NCBI GenBank assembly: GCA_000963575.1
Contig: CP011077.1
Coordinates: 3,720,001 to 3,784,000, forward strand
From: Klebsiella michiganensis
GTDB lineage: Bacteria > Pseudomonadota > Gammaproteobacteria > Enterobacterales > Enterobacteriaceae
Reading direction: 5' to 3'
DNA length: 64,000 nt
Shown here: in pieces, positions 8,901-17,484 of the stretch
How the letters are laid out: every line of letters begins with the position of its first letter
Position numbering within the stretch: the stretch's first letter is position 1
The notes under the pieces: generated by a model
What the model was told of the DNA's origin: nothing
The model's input: only the letters and a program-made list of their open reading frames with translations
Database searches by the model: none
Made by a program: the position numbers and the translations under genes

Positions 8901-10904
8901 CAGGCGCACATCCAGGTCGTTTACCGCCAGCTTTTCCCCCTGCGCGTCGGCATAAACAATGTCGAAACCTGCGCTGCTGTCTTCATCAACGATGGGCTGA
9001 GTGCGGGTGGTGTCGGTCCGGTAGTCATAGACCTCTTTGCTGGCAAATTGAGGGCGGATCCCGGGCATGGCCTGAGCAGGCCAAATAGCCTGCTCTACCC
9101 GGCGCGTCACCGGACGACCGCCGGACTCCAGCAGACTAGCCTGCAAAATAAGGCGCAGCGGAGAATGCACGTCCCCCCACTGGCTTTCCGCGCTGACGGT
9201 CGTATGCCCCTGCTCATCAAGCGTTAACTCAACGGCATCCAGACTGCGGGAAAGATTTTGCTCATTGATGTCACCGAACTGGAAGCCCGGAAGCTTTGCA
9301 ACAGCCTCACGCATAGGTCGCAGGAAAAGCTGGCCCTGGAGGCTGTTACCGGCGGCTGGGGCACCATAAAGATAGCGCCCGGCGACGTCAAAATTGACGG
9401 TGTCTTCAGGGGCTATCGGCTGGCTCTGCGCCGTGAGATTTAGCGCCATACGCTCCGGCATGAAGTCTTCAACTTTAAAGATCCAGCTGCGGGGCTGGTT
9501 ATCCCCGGTGTTAACCCGCACTTGCCAGTTACCGGTTGCCGCGCTTTCGCTCAGAGGCCAGGTAAATTGATAAAGCCCGTTTGCCGGCTGCCATACCTCG
9601 GTGCGGGCTACCTGTCCGTCCGGTTTAACGACCTCAAGCTTCACGGGCTGCGGCGGTAGCGGTTTACCATCGCCATCTCTGAGCAAGGCATTCACGATAA
9701 CCGACTCCCCGGGGCGGTAAAGATCCCGTGGGCCAAACATGAAGAACTGTTTGCTGTAGCCTTGCTCACCGGCAATATCAAACTCCGCCAGATCCAGCGC
9801 CGGACGGCTGAGATCCAGCAGCGTGGTCTGCTCACCATTACGTGCCAGCAGCAACGTGCCTTTATTCAGCTTTTCAAGCGTCGCATGCCCGTCACCATCG
9901 CTTTTCGTTTGCCCTACCGTTTGGCCTTTTTCGTTCAGCAGCGCGATCTCTACCCCCGACTGCGCGGCACCGTTTTCCAGGCTTTGGGTAAAGACGTCGA
10001 GTCTGTCATGGTAGCGGTGTACCGAAACACCAACATCGCTCAGCGTGAACAGGGTTGCGGCGTTGCTGTAAGCGTAATGCCCGGCCTGGTTCATGATTGC
10101 GAGATAGACGCCAGGTTGCTGGAGAGGTTTGATATCCCCCAGCGGCAGCATTAGCTTCTCACGGGTATTTCGCGCAGGGTTGAGGTCAAAACGCCCCGTG
10201 TAAACCAGGTCGGCCAGCTTGAGCAGATTGTCGGACTCCCAGTTTGAAACCGAGTTACGGTATTGCCACTGGCTCACGAACCCACTCAGCGAGCTGTCCT
10301 TGATACGGTAAAAGTTGACGTCAACTTTATCGACGTTAAGCGCCATCACCGGCAAACCCGCAATCACTTTGGTCGGCAGCAAGGAGCCCCGGCTGGCAAA
10401 GCCAACGCTCGGCTGAATATCACGCGTGGCAATTTGCTTTTCAAAACTGTCGTCAAAAGTCGCTTTATTGAGCGCGAGCAGCCCGCTATCCACGGTCACA
10501 ATCAGCGTGCGTTTGGGTTCCAGATGGCGCAGACGTAATTCTTTTAGATCGCTGGAAAGCTCCCAGGCCCCATCCACTTTGCCGCTGGTTTTATCCACCA
10601 GATGGGCAACTTTATTGAAGTCCTGATTGGGGTCGAGCGGAATGGAAAACGTCAGCACTAACGTACTGGCGCCGTCCAGCTGCACCTCGGAGGCATCAAG
10701 CAGCTTTAGTGGCTTCCCTGCAGACTGCTGCGCCAGTTTCTCCAGCTGGGCGGCATCCGGCTTAGTTTCAGCCTTACCGTTTTGTTCCGCCGCTGCAGAG
10801 GCGGTGGGCTGACCGGTCTGTTGATTGTTTTTATCGTCACAGCCGGAAAGCGCCAGCAGGCCGCAAACCAGCGCGGCGAGGCTCGTCAAACGTAGTGCAT
10901 TCAT
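5937..10904 (-). CDS. yfhM: Alpha-2-macroglobulin-like periplasmic lipoprotein YfhM
   Basis: Bacterial alpha-2-macroglobulin, thought to trap proteases attacking the periplasm by covalent thioester capture. The start at 10904 has an AGGGA ribosome site and gives a lipoprotein signal ending in the lipobox LSGC; an in-frame TTG 18 bp upstream is less likely. The thioester motif CLEQ (in YPYGCLEQTTSG) is intact near residue 1190. Length is 1655 residues against 1653 in E. coli. Macroglobulin domains fill the first half, followed by the thioester alpha/alpha-toroid domain. It precedes pbpC by 11 bp. Confidence 0.96.
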   Translation of the reverse strand: MNALRLTSLAALVCGLLALSGCDDKNNQQTGQPTASAAAEQNGKAETKPDAAQLEKLAQQSAGKPLKLLDASEVQLDGASTLVLTFSIPLDPNQDFNKVAHLVDKTSGKVDGAWELSSDLKELRLRHLEPKRTLIVTVDSGLLALNKATFDDSFEKQIATRDIQPSVGFASRGSLLPTKVIAGLPVMALNVDKVDVNFYRIKDSSLSGFVSQWQYRNSVSNWESDNLLKLADLVYTGRFDLNPARNTREKLMLPLGDIKPLQQPGVYLAIMNQAGHYAYSNAATLFTLSDVGVSVHRYHDRLDVFTQSLENGAAQSGVEIALLNEKGQTVGQTKSDGDGHATLEKLNKGTLLLARNGEQTTLLDLSRPALDLAEFDIAGEQGYSKQFFMFGPRDLYRPGESVIVNALLRDGDGKPLPPQPVKLEVVKPDGQVARTEVWQPANGLYQFTWPLSESAATGNWQVRVNTGDNQPRSWIFKVEDFMPERMALNLTAQSQPIAPEDTVNFDVAGRYLYGAPAAGNSLQGQLFLRPMREAVAKLPGFQFGDINEQNLSRSLDAVELTLDEQGHTTVSAESQWGDVHSPLRLILQASLLESGGRPVTRRVEQAIWPAQAMPGIRPQFASKEVYDYRTDTTRTQPIVDEDSSAGFDIVYADAQGEKLAVNDLDVRLIRERRDYYWSWEESEGWQSQYDQKDLVEAEQKLTLAAGETGKVAFPVEWGSYRLEVRDPENNLVSSLRFWAGYSWQDNSDGTGAVRPDRVTLKIDKPSYKAGDTINLHIAAPAAGKGYALVESSDGPLWWKEIDVPAGGIDLAIPVDKSWQRHDLYLSTVVIRPGDKARSATPKRAVGILHLPLGDESRRLDLTLQNPAKMRPNQNLTVKVKASVKNGEVPKQINVLLSAVDSGVLSITDYKTPDPWDAFFGRKRYGADIYDIYGQVIEGEGRLAALRFGGDGDEGDELSRGGKKPVNHVTIIAQQAQPVALDENGEGTVTLPIGDFNGELRVMAQAWTDDRFGNSEEKVTVAAPLVSELAAPRFMASGDTSRLALDLTNLTDRPQQLSVALSAQGLLALNGASTMDVKLAPGARGTLFIPVRALAGFGDGEIKAVINGLALPGETLADPVKQWKIGVRPAFPAQTVNSGAVVKPGETWTLPPAHLSGIAESTLEGQLLLSGRPPLNLARYIRELKAYPYGCLEQTTSGLFPSLYTNESELNALGIKGITDQQRRGAIDVGIARLLEMQSDNGGFGLWDKSGPEEYWLTAYVTDFLVRAGEQGYSVNGDALGKANQRLLRYLQDPGLIALRYSDDAPASRFAVQAYAALVLARQQKAPLGALRELWQRHEQARAGLPLVQLGIALKLMGDEPRSQQAIALGLKTQRSDKQIWMADYGSELRDKAMMLSLLEENKLLPDSQNQLLLELSDMAWSQRWLSTQETNALFIAGHGLQNVKGDWQAQTSLGAEPLASSQAVTRNLTAQQLSGLQVTNTGMASLYLRLDSAGYPQQAPAAYSNVLHIERHFLDAKGNTRSLASLKSGELVMVWLDVWADKNVPDALVVDLLPAGLELENQNLANSSASLGDSASEVQTLLNQMQQQDIQHMEFRDDRFVAALPLNEGQHATLIYLARAVTPGSYSVPVPQVESMYVPQWRATGSSTGTLTVVP

Positions 10905-11143
10905 TCTTTCATCCCTGGCCAATAAGGGCCGCTAAACATTACGTAGAGCAAGTATTATGCGGATTAGCCAGAAAAGCGAAAGTCAGAATCCTCTGCCTTG
11001 CGCGATGCCTCGCAGACAACGGTAAATTAGCGGCTGCATTCAATAAGTTTTACGAAGTATCTCGCGATGTCAGGCAAGGCTGCTTGCCGGGTTATGGAAA
11101 AACACCGACAATCCATTTTTCATTGATGAACCGGAGGCTCACT
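10905..11143. promoter_or_regulatory. Divergent yfhM / sseA intergenic region
   Basis: This 239-bp gap must hold the promoters of both divergent genes. No confident -35/-10 pair or operator could be assigned by eye. Confidence 0.4.
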
Positions 11144-11992
11144 ATGTCCACCTCTTTTTTCGTCGCGGGTGACTGGCTCGCAGAACACATTAACGATGAC
11201 GATATCCAGATTTTAGATGCCCGTATGGCACCGGCAGGCCAGGAATCGCTTCGCGATATGCCTGCGGAGTACCGTACCGGGCACCTGCCAGGTGCGGTCT
11301 ATTTTGACATCGAAGCGCTCTCCGATCACACCAGTCCCCTTCCCCACATGATGCCGCGTGCAGAAGCCTTTGCCGTTGCTATGCGCGAGCTTGGCGTCAG
11401 CAGCGACAAGCACCTGGTGGTCTACGACGAAGGTAATCTGTTTTCCGCGCCCCGGGCATGGTGGATGCTGCGCACCTTCGGCGTCGAAAGAGTGTCGATT
11501 CTGGCCGGTGGGCTGGCGGAGTGGCAACGTGAAGCGTTACCGCTGGAACAAGGGGACGTGGACCTACCGGAAGGTGAGTTCGAGGTTAACTTCGACCCGC
11601 TGGTGATCAAGCGCCTGACGGATGTGCTGCTGGTCAGCCACGAAGGCACTGCACAAATTGTGGATGCCCGCCCTGCTTCACGCTTCAACGCCCTGGCCGA
11701 CGAACCCCGCCCGGGCCTGAAACGAGGCCATATTCCAGGGGCGCTTAACGTGCCGTGGGTGGATCTGGTGGAAAACGGCCAACTGAAGACCACGGACAAG
11801 CTGAGCGAGATCTTCGCACGCCAGGGCGTGAGCTTCGAACGGCCAATTATTGCCAGCTGTGGCTCCGGTGTCACCGCTGCGGTTGTAGTTCTGGCGCTGA
11901 CCACGCTGGGCGTGAACGGCGTGTCGCTTTACGATGGTTCGTGGAGTGAATGGGGTGCTCGCCCTGACCTGCCCATTGAACCTGCGCAATAA
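11144..11992 (+). CDS. sseA: 3-mercaptopyruvate sulfurtransferase
   Basis: Two-domain rhodanese that transfers sulfur from 3-mercaptopyruvate to thiol acceptors or cyanide. The product is 282 residues (E. coli 281), with an inactive N-terminal rhodanese domain and a C-terminal one carrying the active-site loop CGSGVTA, typical of mercaptopyruvate sulfurtransferases rather than thiosulfate ones. The frame is open far upstream, but the ATG at 11144 follows a strong GGAGG site and matches the E. coli N-terminus (MST.FVGADWLAEHI). Convergent with sseB. Confidence 0.96.
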   Translation: MSTSFFVAGDWLAEHINDDDIQILDARMAPAGQESLRDMPAEYRTGHLPGAVYFDIEALSDHTSPLPHMMPRAEAFAVAMRELGVSSDKHLVVYDEGNLFSAPRAWWMLRTFGVERVSILAGGLAEWQREALPLEQGDVDLPEGEFEVNFDPLVIKRLTDVLLVSHEGTAQIVDARPASRFNALADEPRPGLKRGHIPGALNVPWVDLVENGQLKTTDKLSEIFARQGVSFERPIIASCGSGVTAAVVVLALTTLGVNGVSLYDGSWSEWGARPDLPIEPAQ

Positions 11993-12021
11993 AAACAAAA
12001 AGGGAGGCACAGCGCCTCCCT
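11993..12021 (-). terminator. Terminator downstream of sseB
   Basis: The arms AGGGAGGC and GCCTCCCT around ACAGC form a hairpin which, read on the minus strand, is followed by TTTTTGTTTTTA. It therefore terminates sseB. On the plus strand it immediately follows the sseA stop and may also define the sseA 3' end, although the plus-side U-tract is poor. Confidence 0.8.
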
Positions 12022-12043
12022 TAGAATAGGTGACAAATAGCCG

Positions 12044-12820
12044 CTAAATAATGCGGTTTTGCTTGAAGTCACGCAGGAAGCTGCCCCAGCGGCGTTCGTA
12101 GAACGGCGTGATGTGGGCAATCATGAAGTGGCTGATGCCCTTCTCGCCCTCAACAACCTGGCAGATATCAACCGGCTCATCGCCGGGTAACGTATCGGTG
12201 GCCACGCTCCCGGCCTGGCGAATAATCGCCTCGATATCGCCGTCGGCCTCAATGCCGATCAGCAGATTTGGCTCTTCATCTGCCTGCTCTTTGATAGAGC
12301 AGATGAACGCCCGCTTGACCGTTTTCAGGTTTTTAAACAGCGTGGTCAACGAGTCGACCATTTGCGCCGGCGGTTCCGCAACTTCGGAAAGCAGCAGCGA
12401 AGTTCCCCCCTCCAGCACCTCCTGCTGGCTCAGCGGATCGCTTTCCGCACTGACCAGATGGCTGATTTCGTTTGGCGTAAATTCTTTGCCGGTCGGCAGC
12501 TTGGCGTTGAGGAACAGAGACTCACCCAGCGTCATTTCAAACAAGGTGCGCACGGGCATCACGACGAATGCCTGCTCGTGGCTAACGGCTTCCTGCAGGG
12601 CTTCCAGGGAGGTGAAGAAAGGGATAACCGAGGTGCCGTCTTCTTTTTCCCAGTGCTGTAGTTCAACCGCGCTATCGGCGTCAATCGCTTCACCTTCAGC
12701 CGCATTGCCCGGTACCCAAACGGTGGATTCCAGCAGGGTACGGAAAAACGCCGGGCGGTGCGCCGGCTCGGTTGCCGCCTGTTCAAGCAGGGTTTCTAGT
12801 TCGTTTTTTGTTTCTGACAT
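12044..12820 (-). CDS. sseB: SseB family protein (rhodanese-like enhancing factor)
   Basis: The 258-residue product is nearly identical in length and sequence to E. coli SseB (MSETKNELE...FLRDFKQNRII). SseB was linked genetically to enhanced serine sensitivity and rhodanese-like activity, but its biochemical role is not settled. It carries the SseB N- and C-terminal domains, without catalytic cysteine motifs. The start at 12820 matches E. coli; the frame stays open 13 codons upstream. It is probably cotranscribed with pepB, from which it is separated by a repeat array. Confidence 0.93.
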   Translation of the reverse strand: MSETKNELETLLEQAATEPAHRPAFFRTLLESTVWVPGNAAEGEAIDADSAVELQHWEKEDGTSVIPFFTSLEALQEAVSHEQAFVVMPVRTLFEMTLGESLFLNAKLPTGKEFTPNEISHLVSAESDPLSQQEVLEGGTSLLLSEVAEPPAQMVDSLTTLFKNLKTVKRAFICSIKEQADEEPNLLIGIEADGDIEAIIRQAGSVATDTLPGDEPVDICQVVEGEKGISHFMIAHITPFYERRWGSFLRDFKQNRII

Positions 12821-12850
12821 TGTGATTCCGGGATAAAGCTTAAGAGGTTT

Positions 12851-13113
12851 TACCCTCACCCTAACCCTCTCCCTGGCAGGGAGAGGGGACAGTTCAGCGT
12901 GCCTCTCCCTGGCAGGGAGAAGGTAACAGTTCTGAGTATCTCTTCCTGGAAGGGAGAGGAGAACCGTTCGATGTCTCTCTCCTGGCAGGAAGAGGAGAAC
13001 CGTTCGATGTCTCTTTCCTGGAAGGAAGAGGAGAACCGTTCGATGTCTCTCTCCTGGAAGGAAGAGGAGAACCGTTCGATGTCTCTCTCCTGGAAGGGAG
13101 AGAGGCTGTCCGG
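12851..13113. repeat. 36-bp tandem repeat array between pepB and sseB
   Basis: About seven head-to-tail units, with starts near 12851, 12887, 12923, 12959, 12995, 13031 and 13067. The last four share GAGAACCGTTCGATGT at an exact 36-bp spacing; the first three are degenerate. Each unit holds an internal palindrome of the CTCTCCTGG / CAGGAAGAG type, so the transcript would form a series of small hairpins. The unit length is a multiple of three, which leaves an apparent plus-strand frame open. There are no unique spacers, so it is a minisatellite and not a CRISPR. Confidence 0.9.
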
Positions 13114-13131
13114 GGTTAACTTTCCCCGAAC

Positions 13132-13175
13132 TTTTTTCTCCCTCTCCCCTGTGGGGAGAGGGCCGGGGTGAGGGG
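13132..13175. repeat. REP-like palindromic element bounding the minisatellite
   Basis: CTCCCTCTCCCCTGTGGGGA followed by GAGGGCCGGGGTGAGGGG forms a strong hairpin. The same motif, in the opposite orientation, forms the left edge of the array (CCCTCACCCTAACCCTCTCCC, starting at 12853). Relatives occur at 49388-49432, 53949-54000 and 54062-54098, so this is a dispersed family in this genome. Confidence 0.75.
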
Positions 13176-13180
13176 CGCTA

Positions 13181-14467
13181 TTACTTCGCTAACAGCAGAT
13201 TGGCAATCGCACGCACGCCGAGACCTGTCGCACCGGCAGACCACTGCTCAACGGCACCTTTACGGTAAGTCGCAGAGCAGTCAACGTGCAGCCAGCCTTC
13301 GTGGTAATTTTCCACAAAGTGAGACAGGAAACCTGCCGCAGTGCTTGCGCCAGCCGGGTAAGAGGCGTTCGCGGTATTGTTCAGCTCTGCGAAGTTAGAC
13401 GGCAGTTGGCTGCGGTGGAATTCAGCCAGCGGCAGGCGCCAGAACGGCTCGTTTTCTTCAGCCGCGCTTGCCAGCAGGCGGGCAGCCAGTTTGTCATCAA
13501 AGCTGAACAGCGCATGATAGTCGTTACCCAGGGCCGTTTTCGCAGCCCCGGTCAGGGTCGCGCAGTCGATGATCAGTTCTGGTTTTTGGGCTGCGGCATC
13601 AATCAGGCCATCGGCCAGCACCAGGCGGCCTTCGGCATCGGTGTTCATCACTTCAACGGTTTTGCCGTTGCGGTAGGTGATGATGTCGCCAAGCTTCATG
13701 GCGTTGCCGCTGATCATGTTATCCGCACAGCACAGGAACAGCTTCACGCGCTTGTTCAGGCCACGGGTGATGGCCAGCGCCAGTGCGCCGGTGATAGTCG
13801 CGGCTCCGCCCATGTCAGATTTCATGGAATCCATAAACGCGGTCTGCTTGATGCTGTAGCCGCCGGAGTCAAAGGTAATACCTTTCCCGACCAGGCTTGC
13901 ATAAACCGGTGCATCCGGGTTGCCGGTTGGGTTGTAGTCCAGCGCCAGCAGCACAGGCGCACGGTCCGAGCCACGGCCAACGGTGTGGATACCGGCATAG
14001 TTCTGCTCACGCAGGTCTTCACCCTTGGTGATACGGTAAGAAACGTGGTCACAGGCGACATCGCACAGCAGATCTACCGCGCGGGAAGCCAGCTGTTCCG
14101 GGCCCAGCTCTTCCGCCGGGGTGTTGATGGTATGGCGAACCCAGTCGATAACTTTCAGGCGGTTATCCAGCTCTTTCTGCTCGGTTTCGCTCAGCACGGC
14201 CCAGTCAATTTTACGGGTGCCTTTTGGCGCGCGATAGCCCTGCCAGAAAGCCCAGCTTTTCTCAATGTCCCAGCCTTCACCGGCCAGTTGGACGTGCTTC
14301 AGCCCCTGGCCGTCAATTTTGCGCGCCGCGCGCTGGATCAGACCGAGATCGTCTTTGCCGGTCAGGTGTAGGGTAATGCCGTCATTGTTAATGCTATACG
14401 TCGCCTTCTCGCCCCAGCGTGCGTCCGCTGGCTGCGTGGAAAGGGTGATTTTCATGGCTTCAGTCAT
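13181..14467 (-). CDS. pepB: Peptidase B (M17 leucyl aminopeptidase family)
   Basis: Cytoplasmic manganese-dependent aminopeptidase of the M17 family that releases N-terminal residues from short peptides. The 428-residue product (E. coli 427) carries the metal and active-site segments GKGITFDSGGYSIK and the M17 signature NTDAEGRLVL. The ATG at 14467 was chosen because it has an AAGGA site 7 nt upstream and matches E. coli MTEAMKITLS. A terminator at 14503-14530 separates it from the isc operon, so it should have its own promoter or depend on read-through. Confidence 0.96.
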   Translation of the reverse strand: MTEAMKITLSTQPADARWGEKATYSINNDGITLHLTGKDDLGLIQRAARKIDGQGLKHVQLAGEGWDIEKSWAFWQGYRAPKGTRKIDWAVLSETEQKELDNRLKVIDWVRHTINTPAEELGPEQLASRAVDLLCDVACDHVSYRITKGEDLREQNYAGIHTVGRGSDRAPVLLALDYNPTGNPDAPVYASLVGKGITFDSGGYSIKQTAFMDSMKSDMGGAATITGALALAITRGLNKRVKLFLCCADNMISGNAMKLGDIITYRNGKTVEVMNTDAEGRLVLADGLIDAAAQKPELIIDCATLTGAAKTALGNDYHALFSFDDKLAARLLASAAEENEPFWRLPLAEFHRSQLPSNFAELNNTANASYPAGASTAAGFLSHFVENYHEGWLHVDCSATYRKGAVEQWSAGATGLGVRAIANLLLAK

Positions 14468-14502
14468 TTTCCAATCCTTCATTGTTCAGCACAGGCAAAA
14501 TG

Positions 14503-14530
14503 CAAAAACGGGCCGCCCAAGGCAGCCCGT
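14503..14530 (-). terminator. Terminator at the end of the isc operon
   Basis: On the minus strand, ACGGGC...GCCCGT with inner GCC/GGC pairing is followed by TTTTTGCATTTTG. It lies a few bases after the iscX stop and ends the operon before pepB. Confidence 0.8.
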
Positions 14531-14533
14531 GTA

Positions 14534-14734
14534 TCATTCAGCTTCATCTAACCAGACAAGCAAAATCGCTTCCAGTACTTTCTCGTTAGAAGCGTTCGGA
14601 TCGTCATCAAACTCTTCCAGCTCGCAGATCCACTGGTGCATATCGGTGAAACGCACCGTCTTAGGATCGAGATCCGGACGGCTGTCGTACAGCGCCTCGC
14701 CGATTTCGCGGCTGTCGGTCCACTTCAGTCCCAT
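14534..14734 (-). CDS. iscX: Fe-S cluster assembly protein IscX
   Basis: Small acidic protein (66 residues) that binds IscS and iron and modulates the rate of cluster assembly. The sequence MGLKWTDSREIGEALYDSRP and the C-terminal LVWLDEAE match the family over its full length. It is the last gene of the isc operon, 11 bp after fdx. Confidence 0.96.
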   Translation of the reverse strand: MGLKWTDSREIGEALYDSRPDLDPKTVRFTDMHQWICELEEFDDDPNASNEKVLEAILLVWLDEAE

Positions 14735-14745
14735 GGCGGCTCCCG

Positions 14746-15081
14746 TTAGTGTTCGCGTGCGTGGTTAATGGTGTAACGCGGCATCTCAACCACCAGGTCT
14801 TCATCGCTGACGCGAGCCTGGCAGCTCAGGCGGCTTTCCGGCTCCAGACCCCATGCTTTATCCAGCATGTCGTCTTCGTCTTCGGTGCTTTCCGCGAGGG
14901 AATCAAAACCTTCACGCACCACGCAGTGGCAGGTGGTGCAGGCGCAGGACTTCTCACAGGCGTGTTCAATCTCAATGCCGTTGCGCAGCGCAACGTCGAG
15001 AATGGTTTCACCTTGCTTCGCTTCCAGAACTGCGCCATCCGGACACAGGTCCTGATGAGGCAGAAAAACAATCTTTGGCAT
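14746..15081 (-). CDS. fdx: Adrenodoxin-type [2Fe-2S] ferredoxin
   Basis: Supplies electrons for iron-sulfur cluster assembly on IscU. The 111-residue product has the four cluster ligands in the pattern CEKSCACTTC plus a distal cysteine (RLSCQARV), typical of ISC-type vertebrate-like ferredoxins. It starts 1 bp after the hscA stop, suggesting translational coupling. Confidence 0.97.
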   Translation of the reverse strand: MPKIVFLPHQDLCPDGAVLEAKQGETILDVALRNGIEIEHACEKSCACTTCHCVVREGFDSLAESTEDEDDMLDKAWGLEPESRLSCQARVSDEDLVVEMPRYTINHAREH

Positions 15082-15082
15082 A

Positions 15083-16933
15083 TTAAACCTCGTCCACGGA
15101 ATGGCCGGTCAGCGCTTTACGGATCGACTGATCCATACGACGCGCGGCAAATTCCTGGGTTTGCTTGTCTACGTTTTTGATTTCATTTTGAATAGCGTCG
15201 GCATCTTCACCTGCGGCGGCAGCGCTTAACGCGGCCATCGCGGCATCAATGTCGGCACGCTCTGCGGCGCTTAGCAGCGCGGCATCCGCCGTCAACGCGC
15301 TGGTCAAACTTTCCAGCACGCGGGCAGCTTCGACTTTTTGCTCGGCCAGCATGCGTGCTTGCACGTCATGCTCGGCGTAACTCATGGAGTCCTGAATCAT
15401 GCTGGCAATTTCGCCATCGCTCAGGCCATAAGAAGGTTTCACCTGGATTGAGGATTCAACGCCGGTGGATTTTTCCATCGCCGTCACGCTCAGCAGGCCA
15501 TCGGCATCCACCTGGAAGGTGACGCGAATATGGGCTCCACCCGCGGACATTGCCGGAATGCCGCGCAGCGTAAAGCGCGCCAGAGAACGGCAGTCCTGAA
15601 CCAGTTCTCGCTCACCCTGCAGAACGTGGATAGCCATCGCTGTCTGGCCGTCTTTGAAAGTGGTGAATTCCTGCGCGCGCGCCACCGGGATGGTGGTGTT
15701 ACGCGGGATAACTTTCTCAACCAGTCCACCCATCGTTTCCAGACCAAGGGACAGCGGGATGACGTCCAGCAGCAGCATTTCGCTGTCCGGCTTATTGCCC
15801 ACCAGAATGTCGGCCTGAATGGCCGCCCCGATGGCAACAACTTTATCCGGGTCGATAGACGTTAACGGCGTACGGCCAAAGAACTCGCCTACGCGCTCAC
15901 GCACCAACGGTACGCGGGTTGAGCCTCCGACCATCACCACTTCCAGCACTTCTTCTGCTTCCACGCCTGCGTCTTTTAACGCGCGACGGCACGACAGCAG
16001 CGTCCGTTTAACCAGGGAAGAGATGAGCTCGTTGAACTGTTCGCGGGTGACTTCGCCCTGCCAGCCGGCCACTTCTACGCTGGCGGTGGCAGCCTCGCTG
16101 AGGGCGATTTTAGCGGCAATGGCTGCGTCCAGAAGCTGACGCTGTACGCGGTCGTCGCTGCGGTCGGCAATACCGGCCTGCTCGCGCAGCCAGTCGGCCA
16201 GCAGATGGTCGAAATCATCTCCCCCGAGCGCGGAATCACCGCCGGTGGCCAGCACTTCAAACACCCCCCGGCTCAGGCGCAGGATGGAGATATCAAAAGT
16301 CCCGCCGCCCAGATCGTAAACGGCAATCACGCCCTCTTTACCGGAATCCAGACCATAGGCAATAGCCGCGGCGGTGGGTTCGTTCAGCAAACGGAGAACG
16401 TGCAGCCCGGCAAGACGCGCGGCGTCTTTGGTGCCCTGACGTTGCGCGTCGTCAAAATATGCAGGAACCGTGATTACCACGCCATCCAGTTCCCCTTCCA
16501 GGGTTTCGCTGGCTCGCGCAGAGAGAGATTTCAGGATATCGGCAGAGATGCGTACCGGGTTAAGCAGGCCGGCAGGCGTTTCGATCATCGGCAGGCCGTT
16601 TTCACTGGCCTGCAGGCGATACGGAAGATGAGGATAACGCGTCTGGATGTCCGCCAGAGAGCGGCCCATCATGCGCTTTACCGAACTGATAGTATTAGCA
16701 GGATCCTGAGCGGCAAGCGTGCGCGCCTCGAAGCCCACCAGATGCCCCTGTGCCTGGTAATGCACTACGGAAGGCAGCAGGTGACGGCCTTCGTGGTCGG
16801 CAAGGGTTTCCGCCTGGCCGCTGCGAACGGTGGCCACCAGCGAGTTGGTGGTGCCAAGGTCGATGCCCGCGGCCAGCCTGCGCTGGTGCGGCGCAGCCAT
16901 CATGCCAGGCTCACTAATTTGTAATAAGGCCAT
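15083..16933 (-). CDS. hscA: Fe-S protein assembly chaperone HscA (Hsp70 family)
   Basis: Specialised Hsp70 that uses ATP to drive cluster release from IscU through its LPPVK motif. The product has 616 residues, exactly the E. coli length. The N-terminal ATPase domain shows GIDLGTTNSLVA, the phosphate-2 loop VYDLGGGTFDIS and VVMVGGSTRVP. The substrate-binding domain follows residue 390 or so, ending in the C-terminal lid. It lies between hscB and fdx in the isc operon. Confidence 0.97.
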   Translation of the reverse strand: MALLQISEPGMMAAPHQRRLAAGIDLGTTNSLVATVRSGQAETLADHEGRHLLPSVVHYQAQGHLVGFEARTLAAQDPANTISSVKRMMGRSLADIQTRYPHLPYRLQASENGLPMIETPAGLLNPVRISADILKSLSARASETLEGELDGVVITVPAYFDDAQRQGTKDAARLAGLHVLRLLNEPTAAAIAYGLDSGKEGVIAVYDLGGGTFDISILRLSRGVFEVLATGGDSALGGDDFDHLLADWLREQAGIADRSDDRVQRQLLDAAIAAKIALSEAATASVEVAGWQGEVTREQFNELISSLVKRTLLSCRRALKDAGVEAEEVLEVVMVGGSTRVPLVRERVGEFFGRTPLTSIDPDKVVAIGAAIQADILVGNKPDSEMLLLDVIPLSLGLETMGGLVEKVIPRNTTIPVARAQEFTTFKDGQTAMAIHVLQGERELVQDCRSLARFTLRGIPAMSAGGAHIRVTFQVDADGLLSVTAMEKSTGVESSIQVKPSYGLSDGEIASMIQDSMSYAEHDVQARMLAEQKVEAARVLESLTSALTADAALLSAAERADIDAAMAALSAAAAGEDADAIQNEIKNVDKQTQEFAARRMDQSIRKALTGHSVDEV

Positions 16934-16968
16934 GTATCGCTTCCAAAAATCGGGCCTGAGTTCAGGCG

Positions 16969-17484
16969 TTAAAAGTCGAGCAGCTTTTCTTCTAGTTGTT
17001 CAATTTGGCTCTGTAATTTGTCGAGGAAACGCAGCTTGCGAACGGTATCCGCCGCCTGTTCCCACTGCTGGTCATCCAGCTGCTGAACCATCTGCGCGCT
17101 GCGGTTTTTCACCATGGTTTTTACGCGCGAGGCAAAGCTTTCAAGCTTGTCACTGTCTTTAGCCTGTTCGATATCGTCCAGCTCTTCGCGTAGCTCCAGC
17201 TGTTCCATCAGGAACGCGGTGTCGCGCACGGTATGCTGTTCATTCGCCAGGTCGAAACCGTTCAGGGACAGGATGTATTCGGCGCGGGCAAGCGGGTGAC
17301 GCAGCGTCTGCCATGCCTGGTTGATGGTGGCGGATTGGCTAACGGCCAGTAGCTGTTCCGCCTGAGGGCGGCTGGCGTATTTGTCCGGGTGGAACTGGCG
17401 CTGCAGCTCCTGGTAACGGCTGGCCAGTTGCTCGGTGTTCAGGGTATATCCTGGCGTCAGCCCAAACAGGGTAAAATAATCCAT
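16969..17484 (-). CDS. hscB: Co-chaperone HscB (J-domain protein)
   Basis: J-protein that delivers IscU to HscA and stimulates its ATPase. The 171-residue product has an N-terminal J domain with the HPD tripeptide at residues 32-34 (QFHPDKYAS) and a C-terminal three-helix bundle for IscU binding (LREELDDIEQ). Gene order iscA-hscB-hscA is standard. Confidence 0.97.
   Translation of the reverse strand: MDYFTLFGLTPGYTLNTEQLASRYQELQRQFHPDKYASRPQAEQLLAVSQSATINQAWQTLRHPLARAEYILSLNGFDLANEQHTVRDTAFLMEQLELREELDDIEQAKDSDKLESFASRVKTMVKNRSAQMVQQLDDQQWEQAADTVRKLRFLDKLQSQIEQLEEKLLDF

Noticed and set aside
11993..12043. The ryfA small RNA expected between sseA and sseB from E. coli
   Set aside because: The gap is only 51 bp and is filled by a terminator, so the RNA is absent here.
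12851..13113. Possible CRISPR array because of 36-bp periodicity
   Set aside because: The repeats are directly contiguous with no unique spacers, and no cas genes are present.
12899..13171. A 90-codon plus-strand frame with a repeated 12-residue unit (SWKEEENRSMSL)
   Set aside because: It is an artefact of a 36-bp repeat whose length is divisible by three. No ribosome site and no homology; it lies between two minus-strand genes.
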